Shown: positions 8,691 through 18,456, numbered from the stretch's first letter. The stretch: 64,000 bases of DNA from Roseovarius sp. Pro17 (GCF_035599575.1 NZ_CP141179.1:3385001-3449000); one strand, 5' to 3'. Translations and numbers: made by a program. Notes: generated by a model not told the origin, from the sequence alone.

Positions 8691-10236
8691 CGTATGATGC
8701 GCCGCCCTCCTGCCCCGCGTTTTGCCGCCCCGGCGTAATCCGCCGCGTATCGCCGACGATCTCGGCGCTGGGGGTGCAGGATCCTGTGGCATCGCGGTAG
8801 GTGCAACTGCCCTGCGCCGCCTCGCGCGCGGGGGTCATTTTGCCCTCTCGCCAGCCACCGCGCAGATAGAGCGCTGCGGCCATCAGCGCCGTCGCGACCA
8901 TCCCCGCCGGGAAGGATAGCCACAACGCATCGGCTGCCAGTACCGGATAGAGGCCAAACGCAAAGCCCAGCCGCACTGGATACATCGACACGATCATCAC
9001 GATCAACGGGCCAATGACATACCCATTGGCACGCATGGTTCCAAAAAGCACCTGCGCCACCCCAAAGAACAGATACCCCCATGTCGCCACCAGCTGGATA
9101 TGCTGCCCGATAGGCAACGCTTCGCTGTCTGCGCCCACAAACAACGCCAGCGCAGCCCGGTCGAACAGCGTCAGCACTCCGATCAGCGCCCCTGTCAAAC
9201 CGATGTTAAAGATGAGCCCCCATTTGGTAATTGCCGACACGCGGCCCCACTGCCCCGCGCCGATATTCTGCGCAGCCATTGCGCTGACCGCAGCGCTCAG
9301 CGCCATCGCGGGCATCTGCACATATGTCCAGAGTTGCTGGGTCACGCCATAAGCGGCGGCAGTCGCCACGCCCTCGCGGTTGATCAGCGATAACATCGTG
9401 ATTGCGGCCGAAGATATGACGATCATCTGCAACCCGATGGGCAATCCCTTGACCATCATCAGCCGCAGGACGGCAGGGTCAGGGATCAAGAGCCGCAGGT
9501 CAGTCCCGCGCAGCGCCAGTGGCGAGCGCCGCACATAGATCGTCACCACCAGCCCGATCAGCGCGGCAGTGTTGCCGATCACCGTTGCCAGTGCCGATCC
9601 CGCGATACCCAGCTCGGGAAACGGCCCCAGCCCCAAGATCAAAAGCGGGTTCAGCACGATATCCAGCCCCACGGACACACACATGAACCATAAGGGCGTC
9701 ATGGAATCGCCGGTGCCGCGGAGCGCCATCATCAACAGGGTAAAAGTCAGCGCCGTCGGCATCGCGACAAAAATCACCCGCAGATAACTGAGCGCCAGCG
9801 GCGCCGCCGCGCCGGGTGTGCCCAGCAGATCCAGCAATTGCGGCGCAAAGACAAACCCCAGCACCGCGATCACCGCGCTCAGCGGAATAATCGCGCCCAG
9901 CGCGGTGCCGACCGCGCGCCGCGCGTCATTGGGGGCGCGGCGGCCCATCGCCTGACCAATCAGGATCGTCGCCGCCATGCCAAAACCAAAGACGAACGAC
10001 ACCAGCAGGAACATCACCAGATTGCCGTTGGTCGTCGCCGCCAGTGCCTCCTCACCCAGGAATCGGCCGACCCACACTGCGTTGATCGACCCGTTCAGTG
10101 ATTGCAGTATCGACGATGCCAGCGTTGGCAGCGCGAAAAGGATCATTGTGGTCCCGATCGCCCCGCCGGTCAGGTCCAGCCCACCGTTTTTGGCGCCAGT
10201 CTTGGCGCCATTCTCAACCATATTTGTGCTGCTCAT
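8683..10236 (-). CDS. MATE family efflux transporter
   Basis: A 517-residue inner-membrane protein with about 12 hydrophobic segments in two homologous halves. It exports drugs or metabolites in exchange for sodium or protons. Family signatures are LALPTLASSILQSLNG near the N-terminus, and RGTGDSMTPLW and MAAQNIGAGQWGR at the ends of the halves. The polar C-terminal tail of about 45 residues (REAAQGSCTYRDATGSCTP) is longer than usual for the family. I start at the ATG encoding MSSTNM; a GTG 16 codons upstream (10284) and an ATG at 10221 are alternatives, none with a strong SD. Substrate unknown. Confidence 0.85.
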   Translation of the reverse strand: MSSTNMVENGAKTGAKNGGLDLTGGAIGTTMILFALPTLASSILQSLNGSINAVWVGRFLGEEALAATTNGNLVMFLLVSFVFGFGMAATILIGQAMGRRAPNDARRAVGTALGAIIPLSAVIAVLGFVFAPQLLDLLGTPGAAAPLALSYLRVIFVAMPTALTFTLLMMALRGTGDSMTPLWFMCVSVGLDIVLNPLLILGLGPFPELGIAGSALATVIGNTAALIGLVVTIYVRRSPLALRGTDLRLLIPDPAVLRLMMVKGLPIGLQMIVISSAAITMLSLINREGVATAAAYGVTQQLWTYVQMPAMALSAAVSAMAAQNIGAGQWGRVSAITKWGLIFNIGLTGALIGVLTLFDRAALALFVGADSEALPIGQHIQLVATWGYLFFGVAQVLFGTMRANGYVIGPLIVMIVSMYPVRLGFAFGLYPVLAADALWLSFPAGMVATALMAAALYLRGGWREGKMTPAREAAQGSCTYRDATGSCTPSAEIVGDTRRITPGRQNAGQEGGASYVS

Positions 10237-10370
10237 GGGGAACTGGCCTCGCCGGATTAGAGATTGTAAGCGGCGCGGGGCCACGGGCGGAACCTAGCAG
10301 CATCGCATCGCCCGGCAAGGCAAGGGCGACGCGCCATCGCGCATCGCCTTTGGGAACAGCCGCCAAAATG

Positions 10371-10407
10371 AATAAGGGCCGCGCGAGTAACATGCGCGGC
10401 CCTTATT
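10371..10407 (-). terminator. Intrinsic terminator downstream of clpB
   Basis: AATAAGGGCCGCGC (10371-10384) and GCGCGGCCCTTATT (10394-10407) form a perfect 14-bp stem with a 9-nt loop. The A/T ends let it work in both directions. On the minus strand it follows the clpB stop by 14 bp and is followed by CATTTT. It separates clpB from the MATE gene further down the same strand. Confidence 0.85.
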
Positions 10408-10420
10408 CTAAGATTTAAGA

Positions 10421-13039
10421 TTAATGAACGACGGCGTCCTCTGGCGGTTGCCGCTTGGTACTGCCGACGCGGTCACCGATAATCAGCCCATCCGAGCCGA
10501 CCGTCACCGGCACAACAGCACCGTCCAGCACATCCCCGGCCAGCAACATTTCGGCCAGCGGATCCTGAATGGCCCGCTGCAACACCCGCTTGAGCGGGCG
10601 CGCGCCGAACACCGGATCATAGCCTTCGTCGGCCAGCCACTTCTTGGCATCCTCGCTCAGATCCAGCGTGATCTTGCGACCTGCCAGACGCTTCTTAAGG
10701 CGCTCAAGCTGAACATCGACGATGCCCGTCATGTTGTCGCGGCTGAGCCGGTCAAAGATAACAATCTCGTCCAGCCGGTTTAGAAACTCGGGCCGGAAAT
10801 GGGCGCGCACAGCCTCGTCTACGCTGCGCTTGGCCTCAGCGGCATCCGCCCCGTCGGGAAGCTGGCTGAGGGCCTGCGATCCAAGGTTAGACGTCAGGAT
10901 GATCAGCGTCTGCTTAAAGTCGACGCGATGCCCCTGGCCATCGGTCAGAACGCCATCATCCAGCACTTGCAGCAGCACGTTGAACACATCCGGATGCGCC
11001 TTTTCGACCTCGTCGAACAGCACCACCTGATAGGGGCGCCGACGCACGGCCTCGGTCAGGACGCCGCCCTCGTCATATCCGACATAGCCCGGAGGGGCAC
11101 CGATCAGACGCGAAACCGAGTGCTTTTCCATGAACTCCGACATGTCGATACGCACCATCGCGTTGTCGTCGTCGAACAGGAACTCGGCCACCGCCTTGGT
11201 CAGCTCGGTCTTGCCCACCCCGGTCGGGCCGAGGAAGAGGAAACTGCCCAGCGGGCGGTTTTCGTCGTGCAGGCCCGCACGCGCCCGACGAACGGCGTTG
11301 GCGACGGCCCGCACGGCGGTATCTTGACCGATCACACGCTTATGCAGCCCGGCCTCCATGCTCAGCAGTTTTTCGCGCTCGCCTTCCAGCATCTTGGCGA
11401 CGGGGATGCCCGTCCAACGCTCGACAACCTGTGCGATCTGCTCGGGGCGCACGGCCTCTTCGACCATGACGCCGTCGGATTCGGATTGCTCGGCCTCGGC
11501 CAGTTGCTTCTCCAGCCCCGGAATGACGCCGTAAGACAGCTCACCCGCCTTGGCCAGATCGCCCGCACGCTTGGCGTGGTCCAGATCGATCCGCGCACGG
11601 TCCAGCAGCTCCTTGATGTCGCGCGCGCCGGCCAGTTTGTCACGTTCGGCCTGCCATTTTGCGGTCATCTCGGCAGAGCGCTCCTGTAGGTCGGCCAGCT
11701 CTTTCTCCAGCTTGTCCAGCCGGTCCTTGGACGCCGTATCGTCCTCTTTCTTCAGCGCCTCGGCCTCGATCTGCTTTTGCAGGATCTCGCGGTCCAGCGC
11801 GTCCAGTTCCTCCGGCTTTGAATCCACCTCCATGCGCAAACGGCTGGCAGCCTCATCCATGAGGTCGATGGCCTTGTCGGGCAAGAAACGATCAGTGATA
11901 TAGCGATTGGATAGCGTCGCAGCAGTCACAAGGGCGCTGTCCGAGATCCGCACACCATGATGAAGCTCATACTTTTCCTTGATCCCGCGCAGGATGCTGA
12001 TCGTGTCCTCGACCGTCGGTTCGGCGATCACGATCGGCTGGAACCGGCGGGCAAGGGCCGCGTCTTTTTCCACATGCTTGCGATATTCGTCCAGCGTCGT
12101 GGCGCCGATACAATGCAACTCGCCCCGCGCCAGTGCAGGCTTGATCAGGTTGGCGGCGTCCATTGCGCCATCGCCCTTGCCCGCACCAATCAGCGTGTGC
12201 ATTTCGTCGATAAAGAGGATGATTTCGCCCGCAGCCGAGGTCACTTCGTTCAGAACGGATTTCAGACGTTCTTCGAACTCGCCACGGTATTTTGCACCGG
12301 CAATCAGCGCGCCCATGTCGAGGCTAAGCAAGCGCTTGTTTGCAAGGCTTTCGGGCACGTCACCGTTGACGATACGCAGGGCGAGGCCCTCGGCAATCGC
12401 GGTTTTACCCACGCCCGGTTCTCCGATCAGAACGGGGTTGTTCTTGGTGCGGCGCGACAGCACCTGCATGGCGCGGCGAATTTCATCGTCGCGGCCGATA
12501 ATGGGGTCAATCTTGCCCTCTTCAGCGGCGGCGGTCAGGTCAGTCGCGTATTTTTCCAGCGCCTCATAGGTATCCTCGGCACTCGCCGAGTCGGCAGTGC
12601 GGCCCTTGCGAATGTCGTTGATCGCCTCGTTCAGCGTTTGGGCTGACACGTCGCCCGCCTCCAGCGCCTCCTTGGCGGGGGATTTCACCATTGCAAGTGC
12701 CTGCAACAGCCGCTCAACCGGGACAAAACTGTCCTTTGCCTTGGTCGCCAGCTTTTCAGCCTCGGCCAGAACCTTGCCGGTCTGTTGGTCCATATAGGTC
12801 TGGCCCGCGTCGCCCTGTACCTGCGGAATCTTGGCCACCGCGGCCTCAAGAGCCTGCACCACACGCGCCGGATCACCGCCCGAGCGGCGTATCAGATTGG
12901 CGGCCAGGCCCTCGCCATCGTCCATCAATGCCTTCAGCAGATGTTCGGGCGTCAGGCGCTGGTGGCTTTCGCGCATCGCGATCGTCTGGGCCGCCTGAAT
13001 AAAGCCACGCGAGCGTTCTGTGAACTTGTTCAAGTCCAT
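10421..13039 (-). CDS. clpB: ATP-dependent disaggregating chaperone ClpB
   Basis: An 872-residue Hsp100 chaperone that, with DnaK, threads aggregated proteins through a hexameric ring. It has the normal full-length layout: Clp-N repeats (about 1-145), the first AAA+ domain with Walker A GEPGVGKT (Lys212, the same number as in E. coli), a long coiled-coil middle domain (about 400-530), the second AAA+ domain with GPTGVGKTE (Lys610), and the ClpB C-terminal domain. AAGGAG lies 7 nt before the ATG at 13039, which excludes 38 upstream in-frame codons. A sigma-32-type promoter lies about 75-105 bp upstream and a strong terminator follows. Confidence 0.98.
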   Translation of the reverse strand: MDLNKFTERSRGFIQAAQTIAMRESHQRLTPEHLLKALMDDGEGLAANLIRRSGGDPARVVQALEAAVAKIPQVQGDAGQTYMDQQTGKVLAEAEKLATKAKDSFVPVERLLQALAMVKSPAKEALEAGDVSAQTLNEAINDIRKGRTADSASAEDTYEALEKYATDLTAAAEEGKIDPIIGRDDEIRRAMQVLSRRTKNNPVLIGEPGVGKTAIAEGLALRIVNGDVPESLANKRLLSLDMGALIAGAKYRGEFEERLKSVLNEVTSAAGEIILFIDEMHTLIGAGKGDGAMDAANLIKPALARGELHCIGATTLDEYRKHVEKDAALARRFQPIVIAEPTVEDTISILRGIKEKYELHHGVRISDSALVTAATLSNRYITDRFLPDKAIDLMDEAASRLRMEVDSKPEELDALDREILQKQIEAEALKKEDDTASKDRLDKLEKELADLQERSAEMTAKWQAERDKLAGARDIKELLDRARIDLDHAKRAGDLAKAGELSYGVIPGLEKQLAEAEQSESDGVMVEEAVRPEQIAQVVERWTGIPVAKMLEGEREKLLSMEAGLHKRVIGQDTAVRAVANAVRRARAGLHDENRPLGSFLFLGPTGVGKTELTKAVAEFLFDDDNAMVRIDMSEFMEKHSVSRLIGAPPGYVGYDEGGVLTEAVRRRPYQVVLFDEVEKAHPDVFNVLLQVLDDGVLTDGQGHRVDFKQTLIILTSNLGSQALSQLPDGADAAEAKRSVDEAVRAHFRPEFLNRLDEIVIFDRLSRDNMTGIVDVQLERLKKRLAGRKITLDLSEDAKKWLADEGYDPVFGARPLKRVLQRAIQDPLAEMLLAGDVLDGAVVPVTVGSDGLIIGDRVGSTKRQPPEDAVVH

Positions 13040-13115
13040 GGGTATTCTCCTTGTCACAGCGAAATCCCGGTGGCGCACCCTCATGGAGGCATGCACCGGT
13101 GGGAACCTTGGGTTG

Positions 13116-13145
13116 TATTTGGGCAACAGCGCGGCGCGCTTCAAG
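13116..13145 (-). promoter_or_regulatory. Heat-shock (sigma-32-type) promoter of clpB
   Basis: On the minus strand CTTGAA (13140-13145) and CCCAAATA (13116-13123) are separated by 16 bp. This fits the RpoH pattern CTTGAA-N13-17-CCCCATNT with a substitution in the -10. It sits 76 bp upstream of the clpB ATG, a gene that is classically RpoH-controlled. Confidence 0.6.
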
Positions 13146-13293
13146 GTATCCAAGGACGAAAAAGCACCTTTGGTAAACTTTTCGTAACCTGTGATGAAAC
13201 CGTAACACGCCTTCCTAAGTTAAGCTATGAGAGGCAAGTTATCCACAGCCCCTCATCGGCCAAAAAGAGCCGGTGCAACGAAGGAGCAGTCCA

Positions 13294-13593
13294 ATGAAGA
13301 TCGAGAAAGTTCAGTTCGACAGCGTGCGTTACAACCCTGAAATCGGCGCGTTCGAGACCTTGGTGAAAATCCACGATCACGGGCAGACATTCTCATATCC
13401 CGCGCAGGTGAAGGCACCATTGCACGCGGAATACAGCATCATCGCGCGCGGCCTCTCGCAGGCAGCCCGCAATGCGCATAAAAACGCATCCGGCAAGACA
13501 CGCCTGCATCACGCCACACCGAGCAAGTCGGTTGTTGCCGATGCCAGTCAGAAAAACTTGCTGAACCGTCTGCTGGGCAGTGCAGCGGCCTAA
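13294..13593 (+). CDS. Small conserved-looking hypothetical protein (99 aa)
   Basis: I do not recognise a family. The 99-residue product begins MKIEKVQFDSVRYNPEIGAF, has an N-terminal half that reads like a small beta-rich domain (ETLVKIHDHGQTFSYPAQV), then a helix with alanines (ARGLSQAARNAHKN), and a basic, probably flexible C-terminus ending LLNRLLGSAAA. AAGGAG is 7 nt before the ATG at 13294, so the upstream in-frame ATG at 13273 is not needed. It stands alone between divergent clpB and pyrF. Good SD and normal codon use support a real gene. No signal peptide or membrane segment is visible. Confidence 0.75.
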   Translation: MKIEKVQFDSVRYNPEIGAFETLVKIHDHGQTFSYPAQVKAPLHAEYSIIARGLSQAARNAHKNASGKTRLHHATPSKSVVADASQKNLLNRLLGSAAA

Positions 13594-13671
13594 AATGCAC
13601 GACGTAGCGCGGTTGACGCGAGGGTGTCGCACCGTATGAAGGGCGCGACACCCCGGACCGGAGCCGCGCCA

Positions 13672-14370
13672 ATGCAACCATTCCCCGACAACCGCCTGAT
13701 CGTCGCCCTCGACGTGCCCGACGCCCTGTCGGGCCTTGCACTGGCCGAGCGGATCGGCCCCCAAGTCGGGTTTTACAAGATCGGGCTTGGCATGTTGACC
13801 GGTGGCGGCCTTGCCCTTGCCAACGAATTAAAGACCGAGCACGGCAAGCGCATTTTTATGGACCTAAAGCTGTTTGATATCGGCGCCACAGTCGAGGCGG
13901 CGGTGCGTGGACTGGCGCAGTTTGATCTGGATTTTTTGACAGTGCACGGCGATCCACATGTCGTGCGCGCCGCCGCCGAAGGCGCGTCTGGCCAGCTCAC
14001 GAAAATCCTCGCCGTCACGATCCTGACATCGCTGGACCGCGCCGATCTGGATGCTGGCCTGATCGAACCCGGCGATATTCCCGATTTGGTCTGCATCCGC
14101 GCCGCGCGCGCCTTTGAGGCGGGCGCAGATGGCGTCATCGCCTCGCCGCAGGAGGCCGCGCTGATCCGCACCCTGCCCGAGGCCGAGGGCCGCTTGATCG
14201 TCACACCCGGCGTGCGCCCTGATGGTAGCCCCCTTGGTGATCAAAAAAGGGTGGCAACACCGGCGCAGGCCATAGCGGACGGTGCCGATCATATCGTCGT
14301 GGGCCGGCCAATCTGGGCCGCCGACGATCCAGCGGCGGCAGCAGCAGATATTCTGGCAAGCCTGCCTTGA
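13672..14370 (+). CDS. pyrF: Orotidine 5'-phosphate decarboxylase
   Basis: A 232-residue TIM-barrel enzyme that decarboxylates OMP to UMP, the last step of de novo pyrimidine synthesis. The start LIVALDVPD supplies the first active-site Asp. The catalytic array is FMDLKLFDIGATVE (Asp64, Lys66, Asp69). The phosphate-binding end is VTPGVRPDG followed by ADHIVVGRPIW. GGAG lies 8 nt before the ATG at 13672; two upstream in-frame ATGs (13624, 13636) lie in or beside a hairpin (13622-13653) and are less likely. Length is normal for the family. Confidence 0.97.
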   Translation: MQPFPDNRLIVALDVPDALSGLALAERIGPQVGFYKIGLGMLTGGGLALANELKTEHGKRIFMDLKLFDIGATVEAAVRGLAQFDLDFLTVHGDPHVVRAAAEGASGQLTKILAVTILTSLDRADLDAGLIEPGDIPDLVCIRAARAFEAGADGVIASPQEAALIRTLPEAEGRLIVTPGVRPDGSPLGDQKRVATPAQAIADGADHIVVGRPIWAADDPAAAAADILASLP

Positions 14371-14476
14371 TGGGCCAAGGCCGCGCCGGAATAGACTTCC
14401 TGCCTTCGGCTGGGATATTTTTAGCCACAAGATGCGGCGGTAAAATCCCCTGTCTTGTGATATGCGGTAAAGGGCC

Positions 14477-15733
14477 ATGCCAGCATTCTGCCGCGACTGC
14501 CTAACCGAAAACGACCCCGCACAGCGCCGCTGCGTCGCCTGCGGTCGACCGCGCGTCGTGGCGCATCCCGAACTATATGATCTGGGCATTGCCCACATGG
14601 ATTGTGACGCCTTTTATGCCAGCGTGGAAAAGCGCGACGATCCCAGCCTTGAGGGCAAGCCGGTCGTCATCGGTGGCGGGCGACGCGGCGTTGTGTCGAC
14701 GGCCTGCTATGTGGCGCGGATACGCGGAGTGCGTTCGGCGATGCCGATGTTTCAGGCGCTCAAACTTTGCCCCGATGCTGTCGTGATAAAACCACGGATG
14801 GAAGTCTATGCCGCCGTCTCGCGCCAGATCCGCGCCATGATGGAGGATCTGACGCCCGCTATCGAGCCTCTATCGCTGGACGAGGCGTTTCTGGACCTGC
14901 GCGGCACTGCCCGACTGCACGGTGCGCCGCCCGCCGTGATGCTGGCGCGACTGGTGCAACGGATGCGCGCTGAGCTGGGCGTGACAGGCTCGATCGGGCT
15001 CAGCCATAACAAGTTTCTGGCCAAGATCGCGTCAGACCTGGACAAGCCGCGCGGCTTTTCCGTGATCGGAGAGGCCGAGACAGCCGCATTCCTTGAGGGC
15101 CAGCCCGTGCGCCTGATATGGGGCGTCGGTCAGGCGGCCCAGGCATCACTGGAGGCGGCGGGCATCCGCACGTTCTCTGACCTTTTGCGGTGGGAGCGCA
15201 CGGATTTGCACGCCCGCTTTGGCGCGATGGGCGATCGGCTCTGGCACCTTGCACGCGGGCAGGATCACCGACGCGTGGATGCGCGCGCGCCGGTCAAGTC
15301 GATCTCGAACGAGACGACCTTTCACGACGATACCGGTAATCTGGACATTCTCGACGGCCATATCTGGCGGCTTGCCGAAAAGGTGTCGGACCGGGCCAAG
15401 GCACGGCAATTGGCCGGACGCGTGGTGACGCTGAAGCTGAAGCGATCCAATCACAGCAGCCTGACACGCCGCCAATCACTGCGCGATGCCAGCCAGATGG
15501 CTGACACGATCTATCGCACAGCGCGCGCGCTGATGGATGGCGCAGCAGGCGAGGCGCCCTTTCGGCTGATCGGTGTGGGTCTGTCGGATTTGGTGGACGA
15601 GAGCGGCGCAGATTTGTCGGGCGACCTGCTGGATCCCGGTGCCGTTCGACGTAGCGAGGCCGAGCGCGCGCGCGACGAGATCCGGCGCAAGTTTGGCGAC
15701 AGCGCCATCCTGAAGGGGCGCGCGCTGCGCTAG
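14477..15733 (+). CDS. dinB: DNA polymerase IV (Y-family) with N-terminal zinc ribbon
   Basis: A 418-residue error-prone translesion polymerase. Catalytic acids are visible: AHMDCDAFYASVE (Asp42) and LSLDEAFLD (Asp135, Glu136). The little-finger domain is at the C-terminus (about 290-400). Unlike E. coli Pol IV it begins with about 30 extra residues containing CRDC and CVACG, a CxxC-x11-CxxC zinc-ribbon pattern that could bind DNA or a partner. The gene starts 106 bp after pyrF. Loss of the extension would still leave a full-length polymerase starting near AHMDCD, but no good SD is present there, so the ribbon is probably real. Confidence 0.93.
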   Translation: MPAFCRDCLTENDPAQRRCVACGRPRVVAHPELYDLGIAHMDCDAFYASVEKRDDPSLEGKPVVIGGGRRGVVSTACYVARIRGVRSAMPMFQALKLCPDAVVIKPRMEVYAAVSRQIRAMMEDLTPAIEPLSLDEAFLDLRGTARLHGAPPAVMLARLVQRMRAELGVTGSIGLSHNKFLAKIASDLDKPRGFSVIGEAETAAFLEGQPVRLIWGVGQAAQASLEAAGIRTFSDLLRWERTDLHARFGAMGDRLWHLARGQDHRRVDARAPVKSISNETTFHDDTGNLDILDGHIWRLAEKVSDRAKARQLAGRVVTLKLKRSNHSSLTRRQSLRDASQMADTIYRTARALMDGAAGEAPFRLIGVGLSDLVDESGADLSGDLLDPGAVRRSEAERARDEIRRKFGDSAILKGRALR

Positions 15734-15736
15734 GCG

Positions 15737-16600
15737 CTACTCGGCGGCGAGTGGCATCCGCGCCGGGCGACCTATATCGGCCAGCTCAGCGATTACACCG
15801 GTCATCAGCGCCTGAAACGCAGCGAAATCCGCGCTGGGCTGGATCTTCTTTTCATTCATGTAAAGCGCGCGGTCAATTTCGACCTGCACGGCATGACGAC
15901 CGCGCGGTGGCCGCCCGTAGGTTTGCGTAATATATGCACCTGCAAAGGGGGTGTTGCGCACCACGCAGAGGCCCGCGCGGGTAAATGCGGCCTCGATCCG
16001 CTCCGTAACGTCGCGACTGGCGGACGCCCCAAAACGGTCGCCCAGCACCACGTCAGGTCGACGCGCACCGGGGCGCACGGTGCCATCCAGCGCCTCATGC
16101 GGCATTGAATGGCAGTCGATCAGGATCGCACGGCCAAAGTCCTTATGCGCGCGGTCCATTTCGCCGATCAATGCGGCATGGTAGGGCCGCCAATAGAGGT
16201 CGATCCGCCTGCGCGCCTCGGGCAGACTCATCTTGCCGTCATATATCGCGCGCCCGCCCGCAACGACGCGGGGTATGACACCCAGACCCGATGCGACGCG
16301 GGGGTTGTGGCCCGCATGGCGCACACCGTGGATCAGGGCCGGATCCAGCTCATCCGCGCTACGATTAAGATCGACGAACGCGCGCGGCATCCCAGCCAGC
16401 AGCAGCGGCGCACCATGCTGCGGCGCAGTGCCAAAGAGCTGATCGATGAACGCGTCCTCGGAACTGCGCATCGCCAGCGCATCCGGCAGTGCCTGCGCAA
16501 GGAACCACGCAGGATAATCGCACGCGCTATGGGGCGACGCAAAGACGACGCTGGTTTCGCGCCGTATGGGGGCGCGTAGATGATAGGCGGCGTTGGGCAT
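15737..16600 (-). CDS. N-formylglutamate amidohydrolase-like protein
   Basis: A 287-residue hydrolase of the N-formylglutamate amidohydrolase family, which contains zinc enzymes of histidine degradation and related amidases. Seen here are SPHSACDYP near residue 24, FVDLNRSADELD (the conserved DxNR segment), ILIDCHSMP (metal-site histidine) and VLGDRFGAS with a later VQVEIDRALYM, all in the family order. CGGAG lies 5 nt before the ATG at 16600, which is better than the ATG at 16615. No hut genes are adjacent, so the true substrate may not be formylglutamate. It converges with dinB (3-bp gap). Confidence 0.85.
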   Translation of the reverse strand: MPNAAYHLRAPIRRETSVVFASPHSACDYPAWFLAQALPDALAMRSSEDAFIDQLFGTAPQHGAPLLLAGMPRAFVDLNRSADELDPALIHGVRHAGHNPRVASGLGVIPRVVAGGRAIYDGKMSLPEARRRIDLYWRPYHAALIGEMDRAHKDFGRAILIDCHSMPHEALDGTVRPGARRPDVVLGDRFGASASRDVTERIEAAFTRAGLCVVRNTPFAGAYITQTYGRPPRGRHAVQVEIDRALYMNEKKIQPSADFAAFQALMTGVIAELADIGRPARMPLAAE

Positions 16601-16658
16601 GGCGGCTCCGGGCATGATAGGCCATGATAGACAGAACTTTCATACGATCAAAAGCCCC

Positions 16659-16687
16659 TTGATCCTTTGACCGACTCCTTTTATAGA
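16659..16687 (+). promoter_or_regulatory. Sigma-70-type promoter of tRNA-Val
   Basis: TTGATC (16659-16664) and TATAGA (16682-16687) are separated by 17 bp, and the -10 ends 68 bp before the tRNA. No other gene start on this strand lies nearer. This is the cleanest sigma-70-like promoter I see in the window. Confidence 0.6.
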
Positions 16688-16755
16688 CCGGCGGACTGGC
16701 GCGGACTTTCGCGCCCCTATCTTGTGTGGGGCGTGGAGTAAGCGACGGTATTCAT

Positions 16756-16830
16756 GGGTGATTAGCTCAGTGGTAGAGCACTTCGTTGACATCGAAGGGG
16801 TCACAAGTTCGAACCTTGTATCGCCCACCA
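16756..16830 (+). tRNA. tRNA-Val (anticodon GAC)
   Basis: A 75-nt cloverleaf. The acceptor stem GGGTGAT pairs with ATCGCCC (one G-U). The D arm contains AGCTCAGTGGTAGAGC, the anticodon stem-loop is CTTCG-TTGACAT-CGAAG with anticodon GAC, and the T loop is GTTCGAA. CCA is encoded at 16828-16830. The rpmJ gene follows 76 bp downstream and may share the transcript. Confidence 0.97.
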
Positions 16831-16906
16831 TGAATTCACTGGCTCCTTTCGGGGGCCGCCCGCAACCTCAGGCGCTGGCCCGCGCCGCACAGACAGGAGA
16901 TGAACG

Positions 16907-17032
16907 ATGAAAGTTCGCAACTCGCTCCGCTCGCTTAAGAACCGGCACCGGGATTGCCGCGTCGTGCGCCGCAAAGGCCGCGTTTACGTGATCAACAAAA
17001 CCCAGCGCCGCTTTAAGGCCCGTCAGGGCTAA
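16907..17032 (+). CDS. rpmJ: 50S ribosomal protein L36
   Basis: A 41-residue basic protein: [20 protein letters not shown] followed by a basic C-terminal half ending FKARQG. It is a structural protein of the large ribosomal subunit. This is the form lacking most zinc-binding cysteines (one Cys only), which is standard in alphaproteobacteria. AGGAG is 7 nt before the ATG. It is followed 32 bp later by a strong terminator and stands apart from other ribosomal genes, as is usual for this type. Confidence 0.97.
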   Translation: MKVRNSLRSLKNRHRDCRVVRRKGRVYVINKTQRRFKARQG

Positions 17033-17064
17033 GCAGGCACTGCCGCAATGCGGTTAAGAAATTG

Positions 17065-17096
17065 AACCCCGTCTCATATCCGAGGCGGGGTTTTTT
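17065..17096 (+). terminator. Intrinsic terminator after rpmJ
   Basis: AACCCCGTCTC (17065-17075) and GAGGCGGGGTT (17082-17092) pair over 11 bp with one G-T. The loop is 6 nt and the stem ends in a run of six T (17091-17096). It is a textbook rho-independent terminator for rpmJ, or for tRNA-Val plus rpmJ. Confidence 0.92.
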
Positions 17097-17170
17097 CGTG
17101 GTGCATCATCCTCTTGCCCGCGCGGGTCAAAACGCTTTAGCTGACTCGACAGGCAAAAAAGGGGCCACCC

Positions 17171-18409
17171 ATGACCGCTCAGAAAATCGTTGTCGTCGGC
17201 GCAGGCATCTGCGGGTTATCCAGCGCGATCTGGCTGCGCCGCGCGGGCCACGACGTGACCCTGATCGACAAGGACGCACCGGGTGCGGGCGCGTCCTACG
17301 GCAATGCGGGCCTGCTGGCCGAATGGGGGATCGTGCCGATAAGCGGGCCGGGCATCGCATGGACGGGCCTGAAATACCTAGCGTCGCGCGACGCGCCTCT
17401 GTCAATCCAGTGGGGCCAGTTGCCACGCCTCGCGCCCTGGCTGGCGCAGTTCCTGCGCAATTCCACCGACGCACGCACGCGCGAAATCTCAGCCGCGCTG
17501 TCGCATCTGCTGCATGACAGCGTCGATCAGCACCGCGCCCTGACGCGCGGCACGCTGGCCGACAAGTGGATCGCCTCCAGCGATTTCGGCTGGGCCTACG
17601 CTGATCGCACCGCATTTGAAAACGACGCTTACACATGGCAACTGCGTCGCAACGCCGGGTATGTGCCCGAGGTCATCGACGGACCCGCCGTGCAGGAAGT
17701 TGAGCCGATGCTGGGCCCGGCCACGAAATGCCTCGTGCAACTCAAAGGAAGCGGCCACATCGTCAATCCCGGCGCCTACATGGCCGATCTGGCCAAGGTG
17801 CTGCGGGATGAGGGCGGAACCTATCGGCGCGCCGAAATGCGCGATGTGACAATGCGCGATGGGCGCATCGCCGAGATTATCACCGATCAGGGGCCTCTGC
17901 TCTGCGACGTCGCCGTGCTGGCCGCCGGCATCTGGTCCGAGCCGCTGGCGCGCAAGCTGGGCATCAAGGTGCCACTGGTCGCCGAGCGCGGATTTCATCT
18001 GGAGTTCAAGAACCCCTCGCAGGCCCCGCGCACACCGCTGATGATGACCGGCGGCAAGTTCGCGGTGAATCCAATGGCACAGGGCCTACGCTGCGCTGGT
18101 ATGGTTGAGCTGGGCGGCACCTCGCCCAAGCTATCACGCGGGCCCTTGGAACTGCTGCGGCGCAACGTGGCGCGGATGTTTCCGGACCTTGAATATGACA
18201 GCGTCGATGAGTGGATGGGGTACCGCCCCTCAACCCCCGACAGCCTGCCGATGATCGGCCAAATGCGGGCCAGCGGTGTCTTTGCCGCCTTTGGCCACCA
18301 GCATATTGGGCTAACCGGCGGTCCTAAAACAGGGCGCTGGGTCGCGGACATGATCGCGGGGCAAAGCAATGCCCAGCTGGCGGCCTTCGACGCAAACAGA
18401 TTCGGGTGA
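17171..18409 (+). CDS. FAD-dependent amino acid oxidase/dehydrogenase (DadA-like)
   Basis: A 412-residue flavoprotein of the D-amino acid oxidase (DAO) fold. The Rossmann FAD motif is IVVVGAGICGLSSAIWLRRAG at the N-terminus, followed by the ADP-ribose acidic end (LIDKD). The segment GAGASYGNAGLLAEW is typical of the small subunit of D-amino-acid dehydrogenase (DadA). The C-terminal FAD contact GHQHIGLTGGPKTGRWVADMI is present. It would oxidise a D- or secondary amine amino acid and pass electrons to the respiratory chain. The substrate cannot be set from sequence. The SD is a run of G (GGGG) before the ATG. It converges with the FMN reductase gene. Confidence 0.87.
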   Translation: MTAQKIVVVGAGICGLSSAIWLRRAGHDVTLIDKDAPGAGASYGNAGLLAEWGIVPISGPGIAWTGLKYLASRDAPLSIQWGQLPRLAPWLAQFLRNSTDARTREISAALSHLLHDSVDQHRALTRGTLADKWIASSDFGWAYADRTAFENDAYTWQLRRNAGYVPEVIDGPAVQEVEPMLGPATKCLVQLKGSGHIVNPGAYMADLAKVLRDEGGTYRRAEMRDVTMRDGRIAEIITDQGPLLCDVAVLAAGIWSEPLARKLGIKVPLVAERGFHLEFKNPSQAPRTPLMMTGGKFAVNPMAQGLRCAGMVELGGTSPKLSRGPLELLRRNVARMFPDLEYDSVDEWMGYRPSTPDSLPMIGQMRASGVFAAFGHQHIGLTGGPKTGRWVADMIAGQSNAQLAAFDANRFG

Positions 18410-18456
18410 GGCTGGGTGCGAGCCGGGCCAAATGCGGTGGCGGTCGCCCTATCCCT

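Noticed and set aside
13622..13653. Hairpin GGGTGTCGC/GCGACACCC before pyrF as a terminator or riboswitch
   Set aside because: No T-run follows and no known RNA motif matches; it may only be a stable leader hairpin, so no feature was made.
16640..16831. ORF starting MVGDTRFELVTPSMSTKCST
   Set aside because: This is the well-known spurious antisense translation of a tRNA gene, here tRNA-Val.
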